From the NCBI RefSeq assembly GCF_024323335.1, contig NC_066580.1, positions 142,652,188 through 142,716,187 on the forward strand: DNA of 64,000 nt, read 5' to 3'. The translations under genes and the position numbers were made by a program. Shown in pieces: positions 48,069 to 59,330 of the stretch (position 1 is the first letter of the stretch; each line of letters starts with the position of its first letter). Under the pieces are notes generated by a model. The model made no database searches and had not been told where the DNA came from. It saw only the letters and a program-made list of their open reading frames with translations. This DNA is from Lathyrus oleraceus. Taxonomy: Eukaryota > Streptophyta > Magnoliopsida > Fabales > Fabaceae.

Positions 48069-48660
48069 TGGTCATGATTTTTGCCTAAGTCATATTTTCT
48101 GGTGTTTGACTTAGCGGACTTTTTTTATTGAAAGATTATGACTGCCTTGTTTTTTGTTATTGAGGAACAACCACTATAAATGTTTGGCTTTTCATGAATT
48201 CTTCGAGACTTCATGATATGTGCAAAGAAGAGCATGTGGTTGAACCTCTTATTGGAGGGTGTATATATGGACTGATTCTTTTGAAGGTTGAATGCATAGT
48301 CAAACTATATGGACAAAATTACCCTACCCCTGGTTAAAATTAAGGGTTTATAATTCCGAAAGAAACACCAACTTCTAGGCTCAAAGTGGTTGACTAGGGA
48401 TTAACTCCTTATCTCTTCGGTGTTTAAATATTTGAAACAATGCCTTACATCATCAAGAAAGTTCTATTTGAAAGCATACCATGGCAATTTTGGTTATTTA
48501 GTTTTCATCATCCTCCCTCCAATCTTTGCTAAAACATCATTTTGATAAAGAAATTGAGTGGGAGAAATATTTATCTTGTTTCTTTTATGTTTTTGGTATA
48601 AATGGAAAATGAATGAATACGAAATGATTGATTCAGAAAATGCATGGTCGCTTCATTTTA
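48069..48660 (-). other. Interior of element Y resumed after X
   Basis: Homologous to 41186-41840 inside X (for example the blocks around CCCTGGTTAAAATT and AAACAATG.CTTACATCATCA). It therefore continues the Y interior left at 23474. No gene. Confidence 0.65.
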
Positions 48661-48699
48661 AACCCAATTGTCGTTGGCATCATTGTCACTCTGTTTGAA

Positions 48700-48905
48700 A
48701 ATACAATCGTAATTAGTATCTGAAGTTTGGTTGTCACCAACATCATTTCAAGTCCAATTGTTGTTGGAAAAATCCATTAAAAGATGGTTGTAATCCATTG
48801 TTTATGATGAAAGTTCAATTATTGTTGACACACATCCATTACAAGATGGTTGTAATCCATTGCTTACGGTCAAAGTCCAATTGTTGTTGGCGCATACATA
48901 AAGTT
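48700..48905 (+). repeat. Tandem array a of fragment Z (about 70-bp units)
   Basis: Three diverged units with CCAATTGTTGTTGG, then CATTA(A/C)AAGATGGTTGTAA and TCCATTG. Confidence 0.75.
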
Positions 48906-49029
48906 TAATTACCCTGTTTTTCCTGATGGTTCCGTGAAAGTCATGAGTGACTCTTCATTTTAAGGAATTCCCATAAGCTTGGATGTTATTCTTGTTGAAA
49001 AACTCCAATGATGTTTGTTTTGATAGATT

Positions 49030-49320
49030 TCTTCATATAGAATCGTCATAGTTTGTTTTGTATGGATGGCTTTCTAATGAGAAAGCTCCAACGTTTTTTG
49101 TGGATGATCTTCTAATGAGAAGACTCCAATGTTTTTTTATGGATGACTTTCTAATGAGAAAACTCCAATGTTTTGTGTGGATGACTTTCGAATGAGAAAT
49201 CTCCAATGTTTTGTGTGGATGATCTTCTAATGAGAAGACTTCAATGTTTTTTATGGATGAATTTCTAATGAGAAAATAACATTGTTGTAATATGGATGAT
49301 CTTCTAATGAGAAGACTCCA
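49030..49320 (+). repeat. Tandem array b of fragment Z (about 42-bp units)
   Basis: About seven units of GGATGATCTTCTAATGAGAA followed by GACTCCAATG, alternating with GGATGACTTTCTAATGAGAA followed by AACTCC. Each folds as CTTCT / AGAAG or TTTCT / AGAAA around AATG. A partial copy recurs at 50600-50780. Confidence 0.88.
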
Positions 49321-49429
49321 ATTTATTCTTATCTTGGATAATTTCCGTGTTAGGAATCTCCAAAATATCTGATTGGATGAATTTCTTATGAGAAATCTTC
49401 AGAACTGACAAATATACTCTAAAGTGTCG

Positions 49430-50110
49430 TCATGTCATGTCTGAACCTGTTGATAAAACTCTCTTTGATTTTTCCCAAGTGTTGTTAGGTCATGTTTGAA
49501 CCTGCGGATGAAACTTTCTTAGAATATCCCAATGTTGAGGTCATTTATGAACCTATTGAAATTTTTCCTTGATTTTCTAGCATTGTCAAGCCATGTTTGA
49601 ACTTGTTGTTGAAACACTTTGGATTTTCCAATGCTGTCAGGTCATGTATGAGCCTGTTGATGGAACTTTCTTTGTATGTTTTTCAGTATTGTCAGGTCAT
49701 GTTTGAATCTGTTGACGAAATCTTTTGATATCCCCTAGCATTGTCAGGTCATGTTTGAACCTGTTATTTAAACTCTGAATATTCCAATGGCCAGGTCATG
49801 TATGAACCTATTGATGGAATTCTTCGATTTTTTTCCCGGTGTTGTCAGATCATGTGTGAACCTATTGAATAAACTTTCCTTGATATTCAGGTTGTCATCA
49901 GGTCAATGTTTGAACCTGTTGTTCAAACATTCTTTGTATGTTCCCTAATGTTGCTCAATCATGTTTGAACCTGTGAATTAAGCATTCTTTGAATATTTCG
50001 GTATTATCAAGTCATGTTTGAACCTGTTGTTGAAAATTCTTTCAATATTTCGGTGTTTGTCAAGTCATGTACGAACCTGGTGTTAAAATATCTTTGCATA
50101 TTCCCCCATT
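49430..50110 (+). repeat. Tandem array c of fragment Z (about 55-65 bp units)
   Basis: About eleven units with TGTCAGGTCATGTTTGAACC then TGTTGATGAAACT and a T-rich spacer. Confidence 0.88.
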
Positions 50111-50410
50111 GTCTTTCCTCCAGCTAGATTGTTATCCCCAACAAGTTTTCATCTTCATTTATGTTTCTTGTGGGCCACCATTATAACATGTCTCCATCAT
50201 TTATGTTTCCTGTAGGCCACCATTATAACAGGTCCATTTTTCATTCTTCGTCCATCACAAAAATCATGCTAGGGTTCATTTTGTCTCACGTCATATCCCC
50301 AACAAAGAAAAAAAGTTTCATGCATTCATAACATCTCATCTCATATCATATAATTTGCATTTTAGGATCAAAATTCGGTTCTTCTTAGTATTTAACTATC
50401 TCCCACTATG

Positions 50411-50441
50411 ATCATATGAAGAGTGTCATGCTTCATATGAT
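50411..50441 (+). other. Perfect 12-bp hairpin before PPT
   Basis: GATCATATGAAG and CTTCATATGATC around a short loop, about 15 bp before the PPT. Element Y has a related hairpin in the same place (21314-21339, minus). Confidence 0.75.
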
Positions 50442-50454
50442 CTGGTCGAAGATA

Positions 50455-50604
50455 CTTAAATAGGGGCACCTGTCACACCCTGATTTTGACCCTACATCAT
50501 CAATCTGATGCATTCATCATAATTTTTACATCTCTGAATATCATAGCATGCATTCCATACTGCATAATGCCTAGCATATCAGTCGAAATAAATTTTTTGA
50601 TCTA
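50455..50604 (+). repeat. PPT and truncated LTR start of fragment Z
   Basis: CTTAAATAGGGGCACC, then LTR start TGTCACACCCTGATTTTGAC at 50471. After about 130 bp the LTR jumps at about 50604 back to array b sequence. Confidence 0.75.
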
Positions 50605-51170
50605 CTAATGAGAAGACTCCAATGCTTTTTATGGATAACTTTCTAGTGAGAAAATCCCATTATTGTAGTATGGATGATCTTCTAGTTAGAAGGCTCCAAT
50701 TTATTCTTGTCTTGGATAATTTCCTTGTTAGGAATCTCCAAAATCTCTGATTGGATGAATTTCTTGTGAGAAATCTCCAGAACTGACAAATATACTTTAA
50801 GATGTTGTTAGGTCATATATGAAACTATTAATAAATCATACTTTGAATATTCCCCAACGTCTTTTCCCCAGTAACTTGTCATCCCCGGTTGTCTTCACCC
50901 GTTGGTCTTTGTCATTTTTCCTACCGATCACCAGTTCCATATTCCTAGTATTTCCCACAAGTCTTCTTGTCATCCATCATAAAAACAAATCATGCTAGGG
51001 TCCATCATATCCCCAGCAAACCAAAAAGAAGTCGGCCAACTCATAGCATAACATGTCATTGCATCTAGGGGCAAAATTCAGGTCTTCTATATTTAAATAT
51101 CTTTCACCCTAATTTCAAGAGGATTACCATCACTCATGTCATCCGATAAAGATATTTAAATAGGGGCAAC
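50605..51170 (+). repeat. Second copy of Z-type 3' interior with PPT
   Basis: Homologous to 49280-50455 but with array c reduced to about one unit. It ends in the PPT ATTTAAATAGGGGCAAC (51153-51170). Confidence 0.75.
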
Positions 51171-53264
51171 TATCATACCCTAAATTTTACCCCGCCTAAT
51201 TCATATGCATCAATTCATCAACAATCATTCATCTGCATTCACTCATTTGTGTCCATTCATTTGCACTCATGATTAACTAGCATTTCATTTTGCATCATGA
51301 TCATTTCATCTTGTTATAAGATCCCATCTACATGCATAGTTTAAAATTCAATAATAAAGGATTAAATATCTTTGTTCATGTTTAGTTTGATAAACTCAGT
51401 TCATTACATTTTATCATAAATCATTTAAGTCATTGGGGTGATTGCTTTGGATGATTCATGACCTTTCTGGATGCCACTTGTGGTTGACTAATGTCTTGAT
51501 TTTCTAATCATAATTACTCATAAATTTGTGATTCACTCATACAAACATCTATCATATATTATGGCATTCATGCATTTGTTCTTCCAAGCATTTCTTTTAT
51601 CATACATCCATAATTTACACTTGTTGCATTATATTTAGTGTTTGAGTAGGTAGAGGTTTTGGCTTGGATTGCATTAAGGTTTAGCTTTACTTATTTAAAA
51701 TTATATCTTGGCATTCCTAAAAATTAGGTTCTAATGGTTTTATCATGATATTGTTCTTAGGTTATAGCATGAAGTTTTTTATGTTGAGTAGAAGTAATAA
51801 TAATAATTAAAACTTATTTTACAATTTAAAATTGAGCTAATAATTTAAAAAAAGGGGTAATCATAGTCATGATAATTTATTTGATCCTATTAATTGGATT
51901 TAAGTAAAATATTTGGTCACATTTTATAAATAGATATCATTGCTCTATCTTAAAATTCAAAAAATAGTAACTATAATTTCACTGTCTTTTACAAAACAAA
52001 TATAAAAAAAAAGATTTCGGTTAAAATTCAAAAAATAGTTACTATAATTTCACTTTGTCTTTTACATCACAAATATAAAAAAAAAAAAAAAGATTTCAGA
52101 AAATATAAAAATAAGTTTTTATATTATAATAAGGTACAAGTTTTTTATAATCATTAAAAAAAGAGAAGAGAATAAGTCCAAAAGAAGTAGATCTCTCAAG
52201 CCTTGAATTGACTAGGCCATACTACCATCCCTATACCTTAACCATAATACCCCTTAACCATAGTACCCCTTTGCACTTGTGGAGCAGAATTTTGTCTTGT
52301 ATATGCAGTAAAACAGAGCATCAAGTTAACATCATTTCAGAATAAGACACAAAGCATAAGAGTCAAACTAACAAAAATGATTTCAGAATAAGACAAAAAG
52401 CATAAGAGTCAAACTAAGAAATGCAATACAGATTAGTAGCAAGTTTTAGCATAGCAGACCTTTTTTTCATAAGAATCTCTGAACATCAAAGAGTTAGCCA
52501 CTGCTGTTACTATCAAAGAGATAAACAGATATATGATGCCATATATGATGCCATAAACAAACATTCAAGAAAAAATAGATATTCAAGTACCTCATGATAA
52601 TCCAAATATATGATGCCATAAACAAATATTCAAGAAAAAACAGAGTTACTGCAAGGAGAAAACACAGACTACATCAAGAAGAAGAGGTGTAAAATTAGCT
52701 CAGAATTAAAACCTAACACGTCGTCGCCGTACCTGAGGATAACCACCGCGCCAAAAGAATCTGTTGCTCTTTTCGGTATATTTCTTCATTCTCCCTAGTA
52801 ATTTATTTAGCATCTATATCAAATGTCATGAGGACATGAGTTTTGAGTAATAATTGTGCTCCATTTCAGTTTATTCCTGGACTTTCCCATCGTTAACTTT
52901 CGAACACTGAGAGTCTCCGATCCGGATCCCTAGCTTAGGTTTTGTGAAAAAAATTATGGATTCGGTTCAGGATAAGGTTTAGTGTAAGATTGTTCTTGAG
53001 GTCTTGTTGATTTGAACAAGGGTTATGGTTACGATTTTTGCCTTTTGTTGATTTATCAGCCATTGTTCTTCGTGTTTAAAAAGAAAAACTATGTTCTGAG
53101 AGTTAGAACAAAACGACCGTGTTTATTCTCTTTTAGGGGTTCACCATGTTATTTCATTAAATGCTATAATCGGGTCAGCACAACCGACCCGTCCATCCAT
53201 GTTTGGAGTGCCCCATTGGACTTTTAGTGCTGGACCTTCGTGCCTTTAATTCACCCACATCCAG
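51171..53264 (+). repeat. LTR-like sequence W, 5' part
   Basis: Starts TATCATACCCTAAATTTTAC after the PPT (TG changed to TA). No gene. It contains three small tandem duplications: about 51950-52005 with 52023-52092, 52337-52375 with 52382-52420, and 52530-52575 with 52608-52650. The U5 block expected at the end of such an LTR was not found up to 57840, so W is truncated or rearranged. Confidence 0.55.
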
Positions 53265-53399
53265 AGATCCATCTCAGGCCCATTCATTTTGTTATTAAAA
53301 ATTAATTTTGCTTTTTTTTTTTATATAATAGCAAATAGTTTAGTTTTTTTTTAAACGAATATTTTAAGGTAAAGAGAAAAAAAGAGTTTAAGTTTTAGT
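53265..53399 (+). repeat. Direct repeat D left of giant inverted repeat
   Basis: CTCAGGCCCATTCATTTTGT through GAGTTTAAGTTTTAG. A second copy D' lies at about 54702-54837 between the arms. Confidence 0.85.
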
Positions 53400-54565
53400 T
53401 TTTTTTATATTTTTATAACATAATTTGAAATAATAATGAAAATAACTAAATTAACTTTTTTTTTAAATATTCTTATAACACAATCTAAAAATAATGATGA
53501 AAATAACTAAATTATTATTTTTTAATATTTTTATAACACAGTCTAAAAATAATAATGAAAACAACTAAACTAGCGTTTTTTAAATATTTTTATAACACAA
53601 TCTAAAAATAATGATGAAAATAACTAATTAATCATTTTTAATGATTTTTATAACATGATTTAAGCTAGAATAAAATAAATGGTAAACTTATATTTTTTTG
53701 ATTTTTTTTATGACATGATCTAAAATTAAAAGAAAATAAATATTAAACTTATCTTTTGGAATTTTATGACATGATCTAAAATTAAAAGAAAATAAATGGT
53801 AATTTTTTTTTAAAGTTTTTATGCCATGATCTAAAATTAAAAGAAAATAAATGGTAAACTATTTTTTTGGAATTTTTATGACATGATCTAAAATTAAAAG
53901 AAAATAAATGGTAACCTCTTTTTTTAGAATATTTTTTTAATCTAAAATTAAAAGAAAATAAATGGTAAACTATTTTTTTGGAAATTTTATGATATAATCT
54001 AAAATTAAAAGAAAATAAATGGTAAACCTCTTTTTTGGAATATTTTATGATATAATCTAATATTAAAAGAAAATAAATGCTAAGCTTATTTTTTATTTTA
54101 TTTTATGACATAATCTAATAATAATAGAAAATAAATGTTAAATTTAATTTTTTTATGACATAATCTAATAATAAATAATGAAAATAACTAAATTAACTTT
54201 TTTTTTAAAAAATTATAACATAATCTAAAATACAAAAAAATAAATGGAAAACTCTTTTTGTGATTTTATTATTATGATTTCTATGTATTTTTATTTATTT
54301 TTTAAAGAAAGAAATAAAGAGAATTTCTAAACATCCACTAAAAAAATTAAATAAAACTAAAATTAAGTAGATATAAAGAAAAAAAATCTAAGTTTATACT
54401 AATATTCATCTTATTTTGTTTTTTCCCTTAAAAAAAATTAATTCAAATTATATTTTTATGAAAATGTTGATTCTACTTTATTTAATAATAAAAAGATTTG
54501 ATCTTTTATTTTTATTCATTTTTATCTTGTTAAAAATGTATTGAAATAATAATAAAACACACCAT
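53400..54565 (+). repeat. Left arm of giant inverted repeat
   Basis: About 1.17 kb, over 80 percent A+T by eye. It is built of diverged 50-60 bp units such as ATGACATGATCTAAAATTAA followed by AAGAAAATAAATGGTAAAC, then other segments including AAAGATTTGATCTTTTATTT. The reverse complement of the whole order is found in 54948-56155. Confidence 0.85.
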
Positions 54566-54947
54566 TTTTACTAATTATTAAATAACATCTTTGTTTCTTT
54601 TATTAAAAAAATTATATATATGGTTTAGATTTTCAATTTATCTCCTTTTAATTTATTTTAAACAAAAATCAATTTCTTATTAAAAATTAATAAGATAAAA
54701 ATGAATCCACCTCAGGCCCATTCATTTTGTTATTAAAAATTAATTTTGCATCTTTTTTTTTATAATAGCAAATAGTTTAGTTTTTTTTAAACGAATATTT
54801 TAAGGTAAAGAGAAAAAAAAAGAGTTTAAGTTTTAGCTTTATTTTAAATAACATCTTTGTTTTTTTTATAAAAAAAATTATATATATGGTTTAGATTTTC
54901 GATTTATCTCATTTTAATTTATTTTAAAAAAATAATTTCTTATTTAA
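54566..54947. repeat. Spacer of inverted repeat with direct repeats Q, D', Q'
   Basis: Q (about 54575-54680, ATAACATCTTTGTTTC then TTATATATATGGTTTAGATT) is repeated in the same direction at about 54843-54945. D' (54702-54837) stands between. Confidence 0.8.
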
Positions 54948-56155
54948 TAATTAGTAAAAAATGTGTGTTTTATTATTATTTCAATACATTTTTAACAAGA
55001 TAAAAATGAATAAAAATAAAAGATCAAATCTTTTTATTATTAAATAAAATAGAATCATCATTTTCATAAAAATATAATTTGAGTTTAATTTTTTTAAGGG
55101 AAAAAACAAAATAAGATGAATATTAGTAGAAACTTCGAATTTTTTTCTTTATATATACTTTTAATTTTAATTTAATTTTTTTTAGTGGATGTTTAGAAAT
55201 TCTCTTTATTTCTTTATTTAATAAATAAATAAAAATACATAGAAATCATAATAATAAAATCACAAAACGAGTTTTCCATTTATTTTTTTGTATTTTAGAT
55301 TATGTTATAATTTTTAAAAAAAAATTAATTTAGTTATTTTCATTATTTATATTAGATTTGTTATAAAAAATGAAAGAAATTAAGTTTAACATTTATTTTC
55401 TATTATTATTAGATTATGTTATAAAAATAAAAATAAAATAAGTTTACTTTTATTTTCTTTTAATTTTAGATCATATCATAAAATATTCCAAAAAAAGAGA
55501 TTTACCATTTATTTTCTTTTAATTTTAGATTATATCATAAAATTTCCAAAAAAAGAGTTTACCATTTATTTTCTTTTAATTTTAGCTTATATCATAAAAA
55601 TATTCTAAAAAACAAGTTTACCATTTATTTTCTTTTAATTTTAGATCATGTAATAAAAATTCCAAAAAAAAATAGCTTACCATTTATTTTATTTTAATTT
55701 TAGATCATATCATAAAACCTCCAAAAAAAAATATACCATTTATTTTCTTTTAATTTTAGATCATGTCATAAAATTCCAAAAGATAAGTTTAATATTAATT
55801 TTCTTTTAATTTTAGATCATGTCATAAAAAAAATTCAAAAAAAATAAGTTTACCATTTATTTTATTTCAGTTTAAATCATGTTATAAAAATCATTAAAAA
55901 TGATTAATTTAGTTATTTTCATAATTATTTTTAAATTGTGTTATAAAAATATTTTTAAAAAGTTAGTTTAGTTGTTTTCATTATTATTTTTAGATTGTGT
56001 TATAAAAATATTAAAAAAATTAATTTAGTTATTTTCATTATTATTTTTAGATTGTGTTATAAGAATATTTAAAAAAAGTTAATTTAGTTATTTTTATTAT
56101 TATTTCAAATTATGTTATAAAAACATAAAAAAAAAGTTAATTTAGTTATTTTTAT
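54948..56155 (-). repeat. Right arm of giant inverted repeat
   Basis: Reverse complement of 53400-54565 in the same order of segments, with substitutions and small indels. The 50-60 bp units appear as GTTTACCATTTATTTTCTTT, then TAATTTTAGATCATGTCATA. Confidence 0.85.
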
Positions 56156-57840
56156 TATTATTTTTAGATTATGTTAGAAAAAATAAATTAAAAAAATAGT
56201 TACGTTTAATTTATTTGCTTTTATTATTACTTTAGTTAGATTTTAAAGAGAAGAAAAAAAATTATTTATTTGTTTTATCATCATACTTTTTTTAAATTAG
56301 TTATTTAAAAGAGTTTTAATTTTCAATGTTATTTTACAATTGTGTTGTAACTAATGCTACTTCTACAATTTCAATTCAAAATTTTCTATTTTGCCTTTAT
56401 TAAGATAAATACATCAATATCAATAAATAAGTAAACTAATTTTTAAAAACATATCCCTCTTTTGTTTATTTTTTAATCGGTACGTGAATAAGTCAACTAA
56501 TTAACTTGTTTAATAATAAAAATTTCAAATAAATTTTTTTCCAACCATAGTAATCCAATAAATGTAAATTAACGGGGGAGTGAATGAATGACATGGAGTT
56601 CAACAGTGACAATGTATTATTTTGAAACAGGTTACATTTATGGTTTAGTTTTGATTATGATATTAGTTTAAATTTTTCGATTCATGATATTAGTTTGAAA
56701 AGATGATTTATGATATTAGTTTAAAAAGTTTGATTTATGGTATTAGTTTTTATTTCTACAAGCATGCAACATAACAATACAAAGATGAATATTAAAATGT
56801 GTGGGTTTTATCTAAAGTTGGTTTTACTTGTTTATTTACAGAAAAATTTCATCGCAAGAAATATACAATCGAAGCACTTAACAAAATATAGAGATGGAAA
56901 AAAAGATGAAGAGTATACCAATTCGAAAGTTATCGGAGGAAGAATCCATAGGGATGGACCCTCCCTTTCTCTTGTTATTTCTCCTTCGGTTAATGCTTTT
57001 TGTTCCTTGCTGCGAGGTTGCTTTGGATTGGTGATTGGACTTTACAAATGGAGGTTAGGGTTTTAAGACTTAGTTGTTGTTGTTCTTCGATGTGAAAAAT
57101 AACAACTTTAGGGATATTGATCGTGGATGAATTTTCTGTGCAAATGTGTATGTTATTTATAGTGTAAGCATTAGGTCAAGAACTAAATTTGATTTATCTG
57201 ATTAGGAAGTTTTGTATGTGATTTGATCTGATTTGTTTCTTTGTGAAAGAGTTCATGAATATGGATGGATTCATGGACTATGCAAATGTAATAGCAAAAA
57301 ATATGAAGGCATTTGATTATTTTTTATAATTTTTAATGTTATAATAATAATGTAATAATTTAAAATAATAACAAAAAATAACTAATCAACTTCAATAATA
57401 GTAATAATAAAAAATAAAAAAAATATTTTTTATTTTTTATTTTTTTGGACTAAAGTACATTAAAATAAAAAAATACTAATTATTAAAAGGATGATGGTGA
57501 TGAATCGGTGTAAAAAATTTTACACTGACAGTGTATAGTAATTAATCTCTATTAAAAAATAATTTAATTAAAAGTCGAAAATAAAAAATAAAAAATAAAT
57601 AAGTGCAATTTTTAATTTTAAAATAATGTAAATGAAGGTAAAACACAAAAATGAGAAAAAAAACTCTAAAATTGGGAAATGTAGGATTCAAACCCAAGAC
57701 CTTATGCTTGTACCTCTTTGAATTCTTACTTCACTAGCAAATAAGCTATCTCATGTATATAAAATAGAATATGATTAAAACCTATATAATAGTAAAATGT
57801 TTGGATAAAATTTGGGTATAACAAAAATGTTTCATTGTTC
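56156..57840. other. AT-rich sequence without recognisable gene
   Basis: Flank of the inverted repeat. A frame at 56737-57066 (109 codons) shows no family I know. At 57508-57536 two small hairpins overlap (GTGTAAA / TTTACAC and ACACTG / CAGTGT), a pattern seen at ends of some plant miniature transposons, but no partner end was found. Confidence 0.5.
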
Positions 57841-58907
57841 TTCAGTATCTACCACGAGGTTGATATGGGTGATAGGAAGTCAGCTTATTGGTTATGGACA
57901 AAAGATGAATAAATTTTTTTTTTGGAAAAATTATATGCACGTTGATGAATGCAGAAGCATAATTTTGTTTTGTTTTTGAGATGCAAAAAAATGTAATGTC
58001 ATGTTTATGCATGTTTTTTTGTTTATTTTTAGGCAATATGGTTTCAAAGGTCAAGGTATGTATGACGGACAGTTTTGGTTGATCTTCACATAAGTTTCTC
58101 ACCAGGTAAAATCTAGGGTTATAAAGGCTCATAGAGTCATGAATCCAACACAAAAATATTTCCTCTTACTACAAATTACTCGTTGTGCGTCAATTCCTCA
58201 CGATGATCTCTTCTAGGCGAGGTTCTCATGCCAACCAACATGAGATATACATCTTGCGGACAATACTATGCAACCATCGACTTCAGGGTTCTAGTAAACG
58301 CTTCCCAAAGTCACAGATTCAACATGAATAGGTTCTCACTTACATAAAATTACTTACTGGGCGTCAATTCCTTAAAGGGAATAATATTCTAGGTGAGGTT
58401 CTCGTATCAACCCTATGAGATATACATCTCGTAAGCCATACTACGCAACCATCAATACTAGTAGGCCACGAGTTAAATGTTCTAAAAGAAGGTTCTTAGA
58501 GTCACAGACCCATCAAGAAAATATTGTCGCTTACGGTAAATTACTTGTCGGGTAACAACATCCTCAAGAGGATCTACTCTAAGTGATTTTTTCATGTCGA
58601 CCCCACGAGATATACATCTCACAAGCCCAAACTATACAACCATCGTCATATCTTATGTTTGTTCTCTAGAATCGGGTGAAGAGTGTTTCCCACATTGTGT
58701 TGAAGCAATCAGAGTATCCATACCAACAACACATGGAAACCCTATAGATATAGTAAATATAACACATGAGATAAATAGAAACAAATGAAAGAGGAAAGTC
58801 AAACACAAGAGATAAATAGAAACAAATGATAGAGGAAAGTCAAACACAAAAATCAAACAATAGCACAAAACAAATTAAACTAGGTTTGACTTTCTTTAGG
58901 GAACCAG
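57841..58907 (-). other. 5' leader interior of element Y with about 180-bp tandem repeats
   Basis: Between the PBS and (lost) coding part of Y. Three units (about 58114-58299, 58300-58476 and 58480-58650) share AGAGTCACAGA, AAATTACTTGTCGGG, GAGGTTCTCATGTCAACCC, GAGATATACATCTC and ACTATGCAACCATCG. The GAGAT / ATCTC hairpin is in each. No gene. Confidence 0.75.
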
Positions 58908-58927
58908 GATCCCCAACAGAGTCGCGA
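58908..58927 (-). other. Primer-binding site of element Y
   Basis: The minus strand reads TCGCGACTCTGTTGGGGATC two bases after the LTR end ATGCGACA. This is the X-type PBS TGGCGACTC with one change (second base G to C). Confidence 0.82.
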
Positions 58928-59131
58928 GCTGTCGCATCTCAAAAAATATGACCTTGCGAGTGCATCGCACGCTCACAAATGACTATCAGATTCGCCATCA
59001 AATTTTATTTATTCCTAAGAGGGAAGGAAAAATATCGATAAACCCCTAAAAATGACAAAGATGTGGTCGTTGCAACCAAATTGAGTTCGGGAATCGATTA
59101 TGCAAGGGGAAGGTATTGGCACCCATCACAT

Positions 59132-59147
59132 CCGTTGTACTCAACGT
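59132..59147 (-). other. M1 hairpin (Y 5' LTR)
   Basis: Sense strand CGTTG, loop AGTA, CAACG, with a terminal mismatch. Confidence 0.8.
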
Positions 59148-59288
59148 GAATCGTTTACTTAGTTTTGTGCATAAGTGTTAGCTTTAAAATGTTTGCTTTC
59201 CTCAGGTAATTAAGAATTTGAGAAAAAGAGAGAAGGACTAAAAAATAAGTTTTTATCAGGGTGCCTGACGAGACTTTGAATCTCGCTC

Positions 59289-59330
59289 CTACATATCTCC
59301 AGGTGCAGTGGAGAACTCAAGGCTACGTAG
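59289..59330 (-). other. M2 module (Y 5' LTR)
   Basis: Inner stem CTCCA (59297-59301) with TGGAG (59309-59313), loop containing TGCA. Outer arms CTACA and CGTAG (G-U type pair on the sense strand). Confidence 0.78.

Noticed and set aside
49030..50110. Regular repeats with spacer-like segments, considered as a CRISPR-like array
   Set aside because: The 'spacers' are similar to one another, and the setting is a plant retroelement 3' region; these are ordinary tandem repeats.
52700..53230. Less AT-rich stretch with a 71-codon frame, considered as a host gene exon
   Set aside because: No recognisable protein, splice-site support or homologue; setting and start context fit LTR sequence W.
53400..56155. 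Inverted repeat taken as terminal inverted repeats of a Mutator-like transposon
   Set aside because: No transposase between the arms, no 8-11 bp target duplication found at the outer edges, and the spacer consists of direct repeats.
57640..57780. Stretch with GGATTCAAACCCAAGACC, considered as a tRNA T-arm
   Set aside because: No acceptor stem, D-arm or anticodon arm can be placed around it.
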